Positions 1 through 11,135 of a stretch of DNA of 64,000 bases are shown here, in pieces. The translations under genes and the position numbers were made by a program. The notes under the pieces are model-generated. The model was given only the letters and a program-made list of their open reading frames with translations. It did not search any database and was not told the DNA's origin. How positions within the stretch are numbered: position 1 is the first letter of the stretch; every line of letters starts with the position of its first letter. Source of the stretch: Plenodomus lindquistii (lineage: Eukaryota > Ascomycota > Dothideomycetes > Pleosporales > Leptosphaeriaceae); contig JANUWI010000015.1 of the NCBI GenBank assembly GCA_025504975.1, forward strand, positions 434,001 to 498,000. The letters run 5' to 3'.

Positions 1-1
1 T

Positions 2-70
2 GCGACCGATAAAAAGTACGCAGCGTTTGGCACTGTGGAGGAGACTGAGGTGCTAAAGAAGGGCCTGTAG
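2..70 (+). CDS. C-terminal end of a gene cut by the left edge
   Basis: An open frame enters from the left edge and runs 22 codons to a TAG. It reads roughly ATDKKYAAFGTVEETEVLKK and then Gly-Leu-stop. The rich Lys/Glu/Ala composition looks like a real soluble C-terminus rather than noise, but 22 codons are too few to name a family. The other two forward frames close sooner. The call rests on composition only; it could be chance. Confidence 0.4.
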   Translation, partial: ATDKKYAAFGTVEETEVLKKGL

Positions 71-706
71 ATGAACGACGCTAGCTTTGATTCATGGATA
101 CATGCTCTCTTCATGCACATGCTTTCTCGCGCGCTCCGAATGCAACTCTAGGCAAGCTGAAAAAGAGTTGTTCAAGAGCGATACGCTCCTCACTCCCAAA
201 GTCAGATGATCATGTTCTGGAACCTGGCGCTGAGTTAGCCCCTGCAGCTAGCCCTAGTCTATTTGGTTTTCAGCTGCGCCACCAGATGCGGACTTTCCTC
301 TGTTCGATTTCCTTGGAGAAATAGTGTTCAACCATTGGATAGACAATAGCTCGTCTTCGAGTTCCAGATCTCAGCATCCAGCCTTGCGTTGGTGTATACT
401 CAGCTGTTGCTGCTAGCGACGGGAAGCCTACCTGTACGTGGTGACTATGTTGTGAACCCGCACAACACTTCTCGATTGAAACATTTAGTCTGCCAGCGAG
501 ATGGTCTCGAGCGTTGTTTTGGCGAAGAGGCTTCGTCTTGGTGTACTAAGAATCTTTGCTCCAGCTCATTACTGCGAGCCGAGATAGACCAAGTCAAAAG
601 CCAAATTGATAGATAAGAACAAGTTCCCTGCCACACTGCGTAATTTGTATTTCGTTTTTGAACTCATCGTTGCTTTTCTTCAATCCCAGAGCCATTATTC
701 AGAAAA
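71..706. other. gene-free stretch
   Basis: About 640 bases between the truncated gene and the small secreted protein. Short open frames on both strands lack convincing starts or splice partners. It probably holds a 3' end and the promoter of the downstream gene. Confidence 0.5.
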
Positions 707-1197
707 ATGCGTTACTCAATCGCATTCCTCGGTCTTGTGGCCGTGACTTCGACTGGTACCAACGCCATGCCTCAGAAAGCCGTCATTCCTGCATCAACTG
801 CTACGACGGACGCTTGCCAAAAGGGTCTCCAGCCCCTCCTCGCGCTTCTCGCAAAAGATCCCAAAGCTGCCAAATTTTGCGCTGTCAAGTATCCTCCCCC
901 GGCTGACGATGGCGGAGTAATCATTGTGACGCCTTCGAAAAAAGTTTCGACGCGAATAGACAATCCGTATGTGGTTAATTCATGGACTCAATGCTATAAG
1001 ACGCGGGACTGACTGGTTCAAGGCTACTCACACAACTCGCCAAGTCGGCGGATAAGATCGCGAAAACGTTCTGCGAGTGCAATTTCCCCGCCACGCCACC
1101 ATCTACTTGCGGCACTACAACTCGTGGAGATGGTGCTTCAAGAGGGAGTGCGGGATGTAAAAGGAATAGGGGCCGTGTCGTGCGGTATAAGGCTTGA
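707..1197 (+). CDS. small secreted cysteine-containing protein
   Basis: Two exons, 707-966 and 1023-1197, separated by a 56-nt intron (GTATGT donor, CTGAC branch-like site, AAG acceptor), give 144 residues. The N-terminus MRYSIAFLGLVAVTSTGTNA is a typical signal peptide with cleavage near residue 20. The mature part has six cysteines, among them one at about residue 37, one at about 58, a CEC pair and two in the basic tail, so disulfides are possible. The tail is rich in Gly, Arg and Lys. Without splicing the frame stops shortly after the donor, so the intron is needed for the cysteine-rich tail. I recognise no family. Small secreted proteins of this shape are common candidate effectors in plant-associated fungi; that role is inference. 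Confidence 0.65.
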
Positions 1198-2610
1198 TTA
1201 TAGCAGCGGACCCAGGGGATGTTTTTCCGATTATTGAAATTCAATGATACTTCGGAACGAACTTACAGAAAATTTCAACCTCATTGCGCAAGCCTGAAAT
1301 GTCTGCTGTATAATTCGGACCAACCTGAACATATCGATCACAATGCATGTACACGAGTGAAGCGTGATGTGCGATTTGTCTATGACTTCCTTATGATCAC
1401 GATCGTTGGACCAGGCGGCTCCTCCGGAATCTTCCCCGACTTCCGCTGTTACTGTCCTTGCTTTCGAGAATATAAGTCTCATACAACTCTCACCTCAGGT
1501 TTTTCAAAGAATTCTGGCTCTCAATTGAATGGAAAGAAGGGATCTAAGCCACGTTCTGAAATAATAAGACCCAAGGTATACAGAAGTTCTCCTGGCCTCA
1601 CGCAAACCCTTAGACCCGCTTTTCGAAAAGCTCGATTACCTTGAGATGCAGGACTTAATGACTTCCTGACTGGTTCACTGCTGATAATTGTGTGATTCTT
1701 TTGAGCCATCGAAGACTACTGATGTTTGTAAAGCCAAGGAAATTAGCCTTTCGATGATCACGTAGCAACGCCATGACTTGAAAAAGGCTGATGCCTAACG
1801 ATCAATGCGAGGAATGCATAGTATTAGAGACAAAAGCGGGAGTAGTATGTGATGTTTATTTGTAATCATGTACAGGGTCTGTTGATCCTTCACAAGTTGG
1901 GGCGTTTGGTGCATCGCTTCGTCCGCGAGGAGAGTACAGGTCCAATTGGGTGTTTGCGGGAACATCGGGCCTAAGAAGAATATCATTGAGGTACAGATGT
2001 CTCTACAGCATGAATTGTTACTACCTGAAAGGTTCCTGCTTAAAAAAGGAATTGTGGCCGAGATGCTTGGATGGGATATAGTCAATCTGTAGTTCCGCTC
2101 AGGGTGCTAGTAGAAGTTAGCTTCACGTGATCTTCGTCATCTAGGTGTAAGATCGCAATCATGTCAAACGTATAGGTGCACCTGCCCACAGCCAAAAGTC
2201 TCCAAGCTGCGTGAGTAATTACTCGCTCGTGACGTTGTTGGTACAGATCTGGCTGAGCGGCGCCTTGTGAGCAAACGATGAGGGTATTTCTAATTTTATC
2301 TTAGTGAATGCCAGGAAGCCCCATATATTCGGCCTATTCACCCGAAGTAGCCATGTATATAAGAGAATCAGGAGATGACTAAAAGATAGCTGGGCAGTGA
2401 ATCGAAGTCACGTTCCTTTCCAAGGTGGCGGGCCCTGAACAAACGGCCGTTGCTCCACTCTTCCACCCTGGTGGCCCCAGAGTCACTTTTGGAGCGCAAC
2501 GCTGCAGTCATAGATCCTCGCACTTGACACGCAGACGCTCTCTCTTCTCCTGCACATGGTTTGCTAATTTCATGCTCTCGTTACTGTCCTGACTGACGAT
2601 ATCGGGTGAG
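1198..2610. other. gene-free stretch
   Basis: About 1.4 kb. A 141-codon open frame on the plus strand (1219-1644) has no signal, domain or splice partner and looks accidental. A CT-rich stretch near 2520-2550 precedes the next start codon and may be part of its promoter or leader. Confidence 0.5.
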
Positions 2611-4984
2611 ATGAGCGACCACAAAAGCAACCTGCGCAATGCAGCTGACACACGCAACTCAAACGGCAATGGCCAGCTCTCCAACCAGAACAACGCGGTT
2701 AGCTCACAGTCAGGTCACATTATAGCCGGATCACCCCAGCGTCAGCCGAATCTGCCTTCTGGTAATATGATAGCGGGCTCACTCAGCGACCTCCGCAACC
2801 CAAGTCCATCTCAGCAGCGTGCTAAAGCTGCAGCCGGACCTTACGCGGCTTCTCCAAATTCCATGGCCATGGGTCCGCTTCAAGGTTACCAAGGAGTCAA
2901 TACTGATCAAAACTTACGGTCAGGATCCAGCGACCATACGGGCTCGCCAAATGTCAGTTAAATGCAGTCTCTCCCGTTTACGATACATCATATTGACAAC
3001 TTGCCACAGTCAACACACAAGCGCGGCGTATCGGGGAATATGCAGTATGATTACACGCCCATGGGTTCACGTCGCACCCCACCGCGTGCGTATTCTGGAT
3101 CCAATCATGGTCACGCAGGTCACGCTGCGCAATCACCATCACCTTTCAGTGGATCCGCCTACAGCAGGGGTACTTGGGTTGGACTGGTAAGTGTTCCAGA
3201 TGGCGATGATCGCTGTATCTGACTGATGCTGCCAGGCCTCGCAAAACCTTGATTACTCTGGCGCGCAACCGCCGTCAAACAGTCACCGAGAATCTCTACA
3301 CCAACCTCCAGGTCGTAGCATGATCCCTGGATTTGTAGGTTTCTCAAGCCGCTCGTTATGACATGCAACGGCACTCACAAGTAACCAGGCAACCCAGGAT
3401 ATGCTCATTCGCCGTCATGTTGGTATCGACCCTTCACGACGTACGACCGTCCCGAGTACGCAGAACGGTCGCGATGTTGGTCAGCAGATGTCAAATCTTC
3501 CACACAACATCATGGACCTTCACCGACAGGTTCCAGCTTCTTCGGACCCCTTCTCAGATCGTAGTACGCCAACATCGTTCAATCCAGAAGTAGCTATGCG
3601 CGAGCTGTTCAAACAGCCAGGCAATAGAGACGCTATGCCATCCTCGCAAGTAATCCCGGTATTAGACCTTATTGCTCCAGCCTCTACCTACAGTACGCAA
3701 TCAACAGGCGAATCTTCACAGAGCACGCAACGCTTGAGAAGCCTCTCGACCAGTCAGGCTCCAAAGATGTCTCCTTACGTCAGTCCTCTCGATGGAATGG
3801 TACGTCCTGCTTCGCCGACGGCTCTTAACAGACTCCACTTCAAGAGCCGGGCTGAGGTACGAGGATACTTGCAACGCCCAACATGGCACACAGTTTTTGG
3901 CATGTGGGCTGTACCCCGGACCGAAGCGGAGAATGCGTTCTATGTCCGCAAGCTTGTCGAGGCTATCTGCAACATCGATGAAGTATGGGATGCAGAAGGC
4001 TGCCCCTGGTCTTTGCTCAAGTTTCAGCCTGGTGGCGAATGTACCGATCCCGTATATGTGGAGTCCATCGCCTGGGTGGTAGTCATTCATGCAGGCAGAA
4101 TCCACATGGACGGTGTTACTGGGCCGCAGTTCGCATTTGCACCCCATTTTAAATCTCAATATGGGATGGATCAGCGAGCTTCCTTCCCGCAGCGTATCGA
4201 GTTCCTCGCACAACTGTTTCGACACAGCAAGATGGCTGCCTCTGAGGTCATGACGAGGCAGTATGTCGACAAATACGTCGCTCTGCCTTTCACTCACCTG
4301 ATGAAATTTCAGGAGTTCAAAGACTACTGGAATGGCCTGGCTGAGGACGAGCGAAAGCATCAGTTGGGAGTCGTGCCTTACCCTCCATTTGCGAGACAAT
4401 ACGACGAACACGAGGCTATGCAGATGATAACGACCTTCAAGGAGAAGCACCATCTTCACAAGCCGCATACTGCACAAGCGCCGAAGCCCGACGGCGGAAG
4501 GAACCAATCGTTACCGGAAGCTCCTGGATCGCTACGGATGTTTCCTGTTGATGTTCAAAGTGCGAGCGGTTCACGTGCTTGGACTGGACATGCTGAGCCT
4601 GGTGGCAGTGCTTCAACTCCTCGACCACTGGAGGCGGGACTCTTTATGTCTCAGCCATCATCATGGGGTCCAGGAGTCGATATCCTTTCTGGCTTGTCTG
4701 ACTTTGGCGGGATTCCTCCCGGGCAGAACAATCTGTCCGCAGGCATTGCGGAGCTACCAGTATCTGGAGCTAATATGTTGGAAGGACAGGGCTATATGGG
4801 AGATAACTCACAGGTAGGCGACCAACAGTCTCTGGGTCTCACTGTTGCCGCACAGCCTGGCGATGTTCAATTCAGCTCCAGCACGAACGGCGAAGATTCA
4901 CAAAGTCACCCAGAAAAGATTGACGTGGATAGTGCAAAGGACGACACAGGTGATCTCTTCGATATCGGCGGAGCATCGACCTAA
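2611..4984 (+). CDS. core-family protein 1, intact, 737 aa
   Basis: Four exons (2611-2952, 3010-3186, 3236-3334, 3389-4984) join in frame through introns of 57, 49 and 54 nt. Residues 1-340 are low-complexity, rich in Ser, Asn, Gln, Pro and Gly, and look disordered. A conserved core of about 175 residues follows, with YVRKLVEAICNIDEVWDAEG, ECTDPVYVESIAW, FPQRIEFLAQLFRHSK and EVMTRQYVDKYVALPF. The tail is again Ser/Gly/Pro-rich and ends acidic (DDTGDLFDIGG). The single-exon gene at 15336-16616 is a clear paralog: both carry VWDAEGCPWSL, GGECTDPV and the same EVMTRQYVDKYVALPF run. Diverged copies lie at 39-54 kb. There is no signal peptide, membrane segment or enzyme motif. I do not recognise the family; a nuclear or scaffold role would fit the composition but is inference. 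Confidence 0.8.
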
Positions 4985-5384
4985 TTTCCGGGAGATGATT
5001 GAGTGCACGCCAAGGATGAATTCAGAGTGGGTGTACTGAGACAGGGAGCCATATAAGTTCTAGGAGCCGAGACCTTGACGAATCAGCTTGGATAGACCTC
5101 TGGACTCATAAACTTTTGATCAGGGTCCTCTTGAAACAAATTTATGCTTCGAGGTAGACGAACTGTAGTGGTTTCCATGCACGTGTCTTTACGTGTGACA
5201 CAGGACATCTCAAGATCCATAAGTAGTTGTACTGAAGGATGCGCAGACGGCAAGGTCGGTTCAGCTTGCATCTACATAAGTAACAGGGCTAGCACGAGTT
5301 GTTAGGAAGGCTCTAGAAGTTGACGTGACGACGAATCTGTTTGAATTCGAGCAACGAAACCAGGCTTACGTCGCTTGCCAACTG
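4985..5384. other. convergent 3' gap
   Basis: About 400 bases between two converging genes. Nothing beyond untranslated tails is visible. Confidence 0.5.
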
Positions 5385-7190
5385 TTAGAGATTGTACTTG
5401 AACAACGGACTCCGATCCCCCATCTTCTCCAACTGAGCCTCACTGTAGATAGCACGCCACTCGTCCTCACTCTTCTCGGCATTGCGCTTATTGATCCGCC
5501 AGAATAGGTACTCAAGTGTAAACGCACAAACCATACCGGCTGCCGCGAATGCCAAGCTAGTTCCGAAACCGGTGGGGTACTTGGGGCTCTCGCGCTCTTG
5601 GTAGATGAAAGATCCGACGATGCCACCCAAGTTGCCGATGCAGATCATCGTGGCGATACCGATAGCTCTCTTCTCCGGACCAGCGAGGTTATTGATCGTC
5701 CAGGCGTTGCAGCCGGGCAGGATAGGGTACAGGCCTACACAAGCCACATGGACAGCGAAGTAGCAGAGCGCAACATTATCTTTGATAGCCTCGGCTTTGG
5801 CAAAGAGGATTGCATAAGCAATGATAAGGAGACCCTGAGCGGACGCGATGAAGGGCATGCGCCACGTGTACCGATCTGCGAATAGGGCAGAGATCAAGGC
5901 AGAGATAGCTCCACAAGTGTAGGGCGGCGCGGTCATCAGTTGTGCGTTGGTGGTCGAAAAGCCCACTGTGAAAGTGTTAAGGACGCATGTTCCGAATTTT
6001 TGAAACAGTTTGCTTTGCTGGGGGATGAACGTACTGTTTCTGAGGATCTGGGGCATAGTGAATTTCAAGCCGTAGTTTGGCACGGCGTTCGAGGCGAATA
6101 CTACGGCCTGCAGGTAAATTTGCCAATCCTTAACAACTTGACCTATGAAAGTCCATTGCACGCGCTGCTTTTTGCCGTCAGGGTTCAAAGGTCGCTCGGC
6201 CTTCATGCCGCGTGTCATAATGTGATTGAGGCGCAGAAAGCGAGCTTCGTCGTGAGTGAGCCATCGACCCTCAGCGTGCTCTGGGGAGTCTGGAAGAAGC
6301 CAAAAGACTGCTACGCCCATCAAGACCGTGGCTAGTCCCTCGAGAATGAAGATCCAGCGCCACCCTTCATAGTCGCCGATGCCTAATCGTTCGTGAGCAA
6401 CACGATACATTGTGTGGGGGTCTCAGCCTTACCATCCATCTTTGCGATTGCTGCAGCTAATAGTCCAGAAAACGCGCCACTTGCTGCACTCGCACAGTAG
6501 AATAGCGCCATGCGGAATTGTGTGCGGTCTGGTGGATACCATTGTCCCACAAGGTAGATCGCACCAGGGAAGAAGCCAGCTTCGAAGAATCCTAGGAAGA
6601 ACCGTGTGGCGCAGAGCCCGCCAAAGTTCTGGACCGTACCCATGAGCGTCATTACCGTGCCCCAGCTGAGGATGAGGATGCCCATGTACCATGATGGACG
6701 CTTAAACCGAGCGAGAATCATGTTGGATGGTACTTCGCATAGGACGTAGGGTACGAAAAAGATCATGAGTGCCACATTGTAGTCTGTGCCTTTCATGTTG
6801 AGAGTTGTCTCTAGACCTTCAATTTTGGCATTGCTGGGGACAGTGTTAGCCTCGTGAAGTAGCGTTCAGGAGTTCTACGCACCCAATGTTCGCTCTAGAG
6901 ATGGTCAGCCAAAATTGCTTCTCTGAGCGGAAGCGCGGTACTCACCGATCCAAATGCGAGATGAGATACAAGACTGCAAGCATGGGACATAGTCTCCAGT
7001 CCACTTTGTTGAAGATCTTGTTTTGAGTTTCCTTTGGTATTTCGTGAAGAAATTGTGCATCGTCCTCGCTCAAGCCAGCCTTCATGGCCGTGTGGAGATG
7101 TTCTGGAGATGAAGCCCATCGTGCCTTCTTGTAAGCTGGCTCCTCAAGGACGAAGGAGGTTCTTTCCACAGAATTCTCTTTTTTGTCCAT
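5385..7190 (-). CDS. MFS transporter, allantoate permease/anion-cation symporter type
   Basis: Five exons (7190-6946, 6894-6883, 6833-6433, 6382-6035, 5965-5385) give 528 residues. The introns are 51, 49, 50 and 69 nt, and the second exon is only 12 nt. The start is the ATG at 7190, since the codon two triplets upstream is TTG. Family signs are ISHLDRANIGNAKIEG at the end of the first helix, ILARFKRPSWYMG, FLGFFEAGFFPGAIYLVGQW in helix 4-5, YEGWRWIFILEG and a second half with TTNAQLMTAPPYTCG. These match the fungal Dal5/Tna1-like proton symporters of the plasma membrane, which carry organic anions such as allantoate, nicotinate or pantothenate. The substrate cannot be told from sequence. Removing the last intron restores the conserved LRNMGFSTTNAQL, which supports the model. 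Confidence 0.9.
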
Positions 7191-8346
7191 GATCAATTTG
7201 GCCCGGATTTCTGAAGTCTAGACATAGAATCTGGGGTCTGCCGCACTGCTCTTAAATAGTACATCCTGAGCGGCAAACCCATTGCGAATAGCTAGGTGGG
7301 TGTGCTGCCCTAGTAGAATTGGCAGACCATATTGTTTGCAGTAGCGTACGGAAACCCGTAACCGATGCCGCATCGCCGCGCTTGCAGCGTTGTAAATCCT
7401 TCATGATGTTGGTGTTGCAATGATGTCGCAGTTCGACTTCCAAATAAGGTAGTGGCGGGGTAGGTAGCGCCATCTTGGCAGTGCGGGGGAAGCTTGGGGG
7501 TGGTGTTACTTTTATAGCCGACCTATTTCTTGTACACCATACTCACTTATTGAGTAATTTCGTGGTGAGGCAGACGTCTGAGCTAGATGTCGACTTTGCA
7601 GAATATAGTCACGGCAGAAGTGGCAAGTTGCCCAACGGTTGGCCGTGTTATTCCAGAGACTCCCCGCTACAATTGGTTTCTTGGGACGATCCAAAGTGTT
7701 CACTCGCCAACAGTTCCACGAAATGAGCTTGATGAATTCACGAAGTCGAAAGTGGATGACAAAGGAGCTCGTCTTACTGTGCCACCCGCCCCAAAAGCAC
7801 CTAGCCTTGAGTTCAACACATCAGACAAAAGACCTAACAAGAGTACACATGCTACCCCATTTCTTGTGATCACGACTGCTCAACACCAGGCTATCTGTCC
7901 ATGAATAGTATCCAGTCCACAAATTCTTTAGGAGGAAATTTGAGAGCGGCGTCGAGCTACAGACGAACAGGTAATCGGTCCTTAGTCCTGTATGCCCAGA
8001 CCTTCAGACGACAAAGATGCTGCTAAATTCTGCAACGTCGGCTATACGAGTACAAGTTATCCATCTCGCATTAGTCACTCAGCGCCTATAAATCCACGCT
8101 CGATGCACTGTTATCTAGCACACTCAGCACCTCACAAACAAGAACTACAATCTCGGTGTCGCCACAAGCCCTCAACCCCTTCACTCCTTGAGCAGAACGA
8201 CAACATTTCCAAATAAAACCATCTCCCCAGCCTACTTCCACATACTCTCTACTCCGCCTTTCCCCCTCCCTCGTACCCCATCCCCTATCCATCATCCTTC
8301 CCATACACCCCCACACCGCCAATCACGTGACCCTGACACACATCTT

Positions 8347-8362
8347 CCCCCCCCCCCCCCCC
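8347..8362. repeat. C homopolymer, 16 nt
   Basis: Uninterrupted run of C inside a C/T-rich intergenic stretch. Length is likely to vary between isolates and between sequencing platforms. Confidence 0.9.
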
Positions 8363-8890
8363 TCGACCACCCTTACACCCCACCCATTCAACCCTCTCCT
8401 CCCACCATACAAAATGCACACCCACACTCCCCATACCCCCCCCGTATCTCCGTCCTAAATCTCCGCACTCACGGACAAAGTAGGAGTACACTACTAGCGC
8501 CCCACAACCCAAACGTCATTTCGAAATCATACCGCCGGATCCTACTATTTTAGGTACCTGTGGGCGGTACCGTTGATCCGTGATTGCGGGACGGGAAAGG
8601 GGGAGTATGATTTGTGTGTGGACGCGGTATCGTAGTGGGCCCTAAGTGGGGGGAGTTGAAGGTAGGTTTGGGTTGGGGGGAATGGAACTGTATTTGTATT
8701 GACGGGTCAAGCGCGCGGATGGAAGGGGAAAAGTTTGAGGCATTGAGGATTTAGGTAGCGGGTTAGGGATGGATGGATTTCGTGCGATGGGATGGGAGGT
8801 GGTGAAGTAGCAGGAATCTGTAGTACGCAGTATTTCACAGCCAAATTTACGGGCGCAAGTGCGTTGTAGGTATACGAGTGTAGTTCTGAC

Positions 8891-8910
8891 GTGATGTGAT
8901 GTGATGTGAT
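8891..8910. repeat. GTGAT x4 short tandem repeat
   Basis: Four perfect five-base units in the gap downstream of the sugar transporter gene. Confidence 0.9.
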
Positions 8911-9109
8911 TCCCACCTTACAAACCATGATCGTGGATCGCCATGACCCTTCGTAAAACGAGTTGCGCTGTCTGCGCAAAGAAAAAGGAAGGGGTATATA
9001 CATCTTTTCCATTCCAACAATCCACCTCCCTCATCATCCATTATCACAGTAATGACCGTAACCCCATGTTTTGCCTCCCACTACCCCATAATACACCCAG
9101 ACTACCTAT

Positions 9110-11135
9110 CTAAATAGTAACCTGGTCAATACCGCGATCACGATTATGTTTCTCCAACAACTCCGGCTTCTCAATCTTCTTACGCATGATGTAGCGTTTG
9201 ATAAAGTACGGCAACCACACCTTAGTCTCATATCTCAAGAACGTCTTCGTCGGTACATTGAACACCTGATCCAGTTCCTCAAGCGTCAACTGCTTTGTCT
9301 CGCGGACGAAGCAGAAAATCATAAACCACGCGATGAGGTTAAGGCCGGCGTAGAACCCGAATGCGCCGGTGGGCGTCATGACGGTGTTCATGCGGGGGAA
9401 GGTTAGCGAGAGAATGCCGGCGAAGGTGTTGTTGATGCAGACGACCCATGCCATGCCCTGCTCGCGCTGGATGGTGGGGAAGACTTCGGCGGAGTATTGG
9501 AAGGCGACAGGGCCTTCGCCGAGGGAGTACATGATGGTGAAGAGGTAGATGAAGAGGACTACTGGGCCGATGCGGGCGGCGCGGGTGCCTTCGTCGTTGA
9601 GCAGGGAGAGTCCGGCGGCTAGGAGGAAGATGCACATTAGTGGGAATGTCTGGGTGGTGATGTTAGTATTGGAGGGTTGTGAGGGGGGTTGGATGAGGAC
9701 TTACGATTAGGCATAGAGTACGGCGGCCTTTTGTGTCGATGAGGAAAAGTGTGGGGATCGTGAATACGACTTGGACTGCGCCGTAGCCTAGGGATGCGTA
9801 GAGGGCTTCCTCTGCGGTGTAGCCCGCCTGAAGGAAGATGCTGGAACTGTAGAATGAGATGATGTTGATACCACACATTTGCTGCGCCAGCATGACAGTC
9901 GAAGCACCGTAGTTTGCGCGCCTGATGCGTGGGATGCGGAAGCAGTCCCAGAGACGGGTGAAGTACCCAGCACCACGAGCGACCTTGAGCTCTTCCTGGT
10001 AGATGACATAGGAGTAGTAGTAGTCGCGTGCGCCGATGATGGGGTGGGCGCGCAGAGCGGCCATGGAGCGAAATCCTTTTGCGATCTTTCCATGCTTCAT
10101 CAGCCAGCGGGGAGACTCGGGGCAGAAGTAGATACCGGCGCCGAGGACGAAAGAGGGGATGAATGCAGAGCCGAGTTGGAGACGCCATGCGATGCGGCCG
10201 GTGTCTTTAACGATGACGTTAGCGCAGAAGCCGAGGAAGATGCCTGAATTTGGGAATTAGCTACATTCTCCACGAAATGGTCTGGGACACAATCTTGACT
10301 TACCGATGACAACCCAGAGTTGCCAGAACATAACGAGTGCACCTCGAATGCGCGCTGGTGCCATCTCAGCAGAGTAAATGGGGACTGTGGCATTCTTCGC
10401 TCCAATCCCAATACCCATGACGAAACGCGCAGCAAACAGTCCTTGCCATGACTTTGCGAATCCAGAGCCAATGGGCGTAGCCGTAAGACAAAGTGCTGTA
10501 AGGAAAATCTCTCCACGTCGTCCCAGGTAGTGATTCAAGGGATCGACAATGAAAGCGCCACTATTCCCACAATGTCAGCTTCCACCCACCCAATATCAAT
10601 TTAAAAACAACACTCACATCAATCCTGCAGTCAAGAAGATAATCGAGTTAATCAACCCAACAATCCACTCATTCTTCGCTCCCTCATTAATGCCAAACTC
10701 CTCTGGAAACGATAAATTCGCGCCATTGGACCCCGTCTGATCCCACCCCTGCGTCGCAGCACCAATAGCGCACAGCCCGATCGAGTACCACAACATCTTC
10801 GAGCCGTGCCACTTGTGGTCGCGCTCGTAGATGAGTGCAGCGCGTTCATCTTCCTGGAGCTCTGTGAGGCGTTCAAACCCAGTAGGGTCCCGGGCAACGA
10901 GTGCTGCGCGCTCAAAGAGCCCAGCTTCTGCTTCCAGACCATTGGACTCAGCAAAGGAGCGTGCGTCTGCGGCGGCTGCTTGCTTAGACAGGCGGGCAAG
11001 GGGGTTGTGAACGATGTTGCCAGCAACGGAGACGGATTCGCGACGGACGGGTTCATCGTCGGGCGAAGTGTCGACGACCTTTTCGGTCTTTTCGTCGTAG
11101 ACGGGCGGCGTGGTGCCGATTTCCTTGGCCTCCAT
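9110..11135 (-). CDS. MFS sugar/polyol transporter
   Basis: Four exons (11135-10618, 10560-10304, 10243-9705, 9649-9110) join in frame through 57, 60 and 55-nt introns into 617 residues. A hydrophilic N-terminus of about 135 residues precedes the first membrane helix. Sugar-porter signatures are GRRGEIFLTALCLT in the loop after helix 2, PIYSAEMAPARIRGALV (a PESPR-type neighbourhood), PESPRWLM, QQMCGINIISFYSS in helix 7 and FLIDTKGRRTLCL. The C-terminal half carries YSLGEGPVAFQYSAEVFP and FVRETKQLTLEELDQVF. These place it among fungal plasma-membrane sugar and polyol permeases of the major facilitator superfamily. The EGP..F.YSAEVFP form belongs to a subgroup whose substrates I cannot assign. 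The first exon ends cleanly at a GTGAGT donor, restoring TAGLIGAFIVDP. Confidence 0.92.

Larger units (their letters stand above)
7191..9109. other. gene-free stretch
   Basis: About 1.9 kb between the transporter start and the 3' end of the sugar transporter. It holds a C homopolymer (8347-8362), a C/T-rich plus strand around 8220-8460 and four GTGAT units near 8891-8910. Open frames here are low-complexity products of that skewed composition. Confidence 0.5.

Noticed and set aside
1219..1644. 141-codon plus-strand frame after the small secreted protein
   Set aside because: No signal, domain or conserved-looking block; likely a chance frame.
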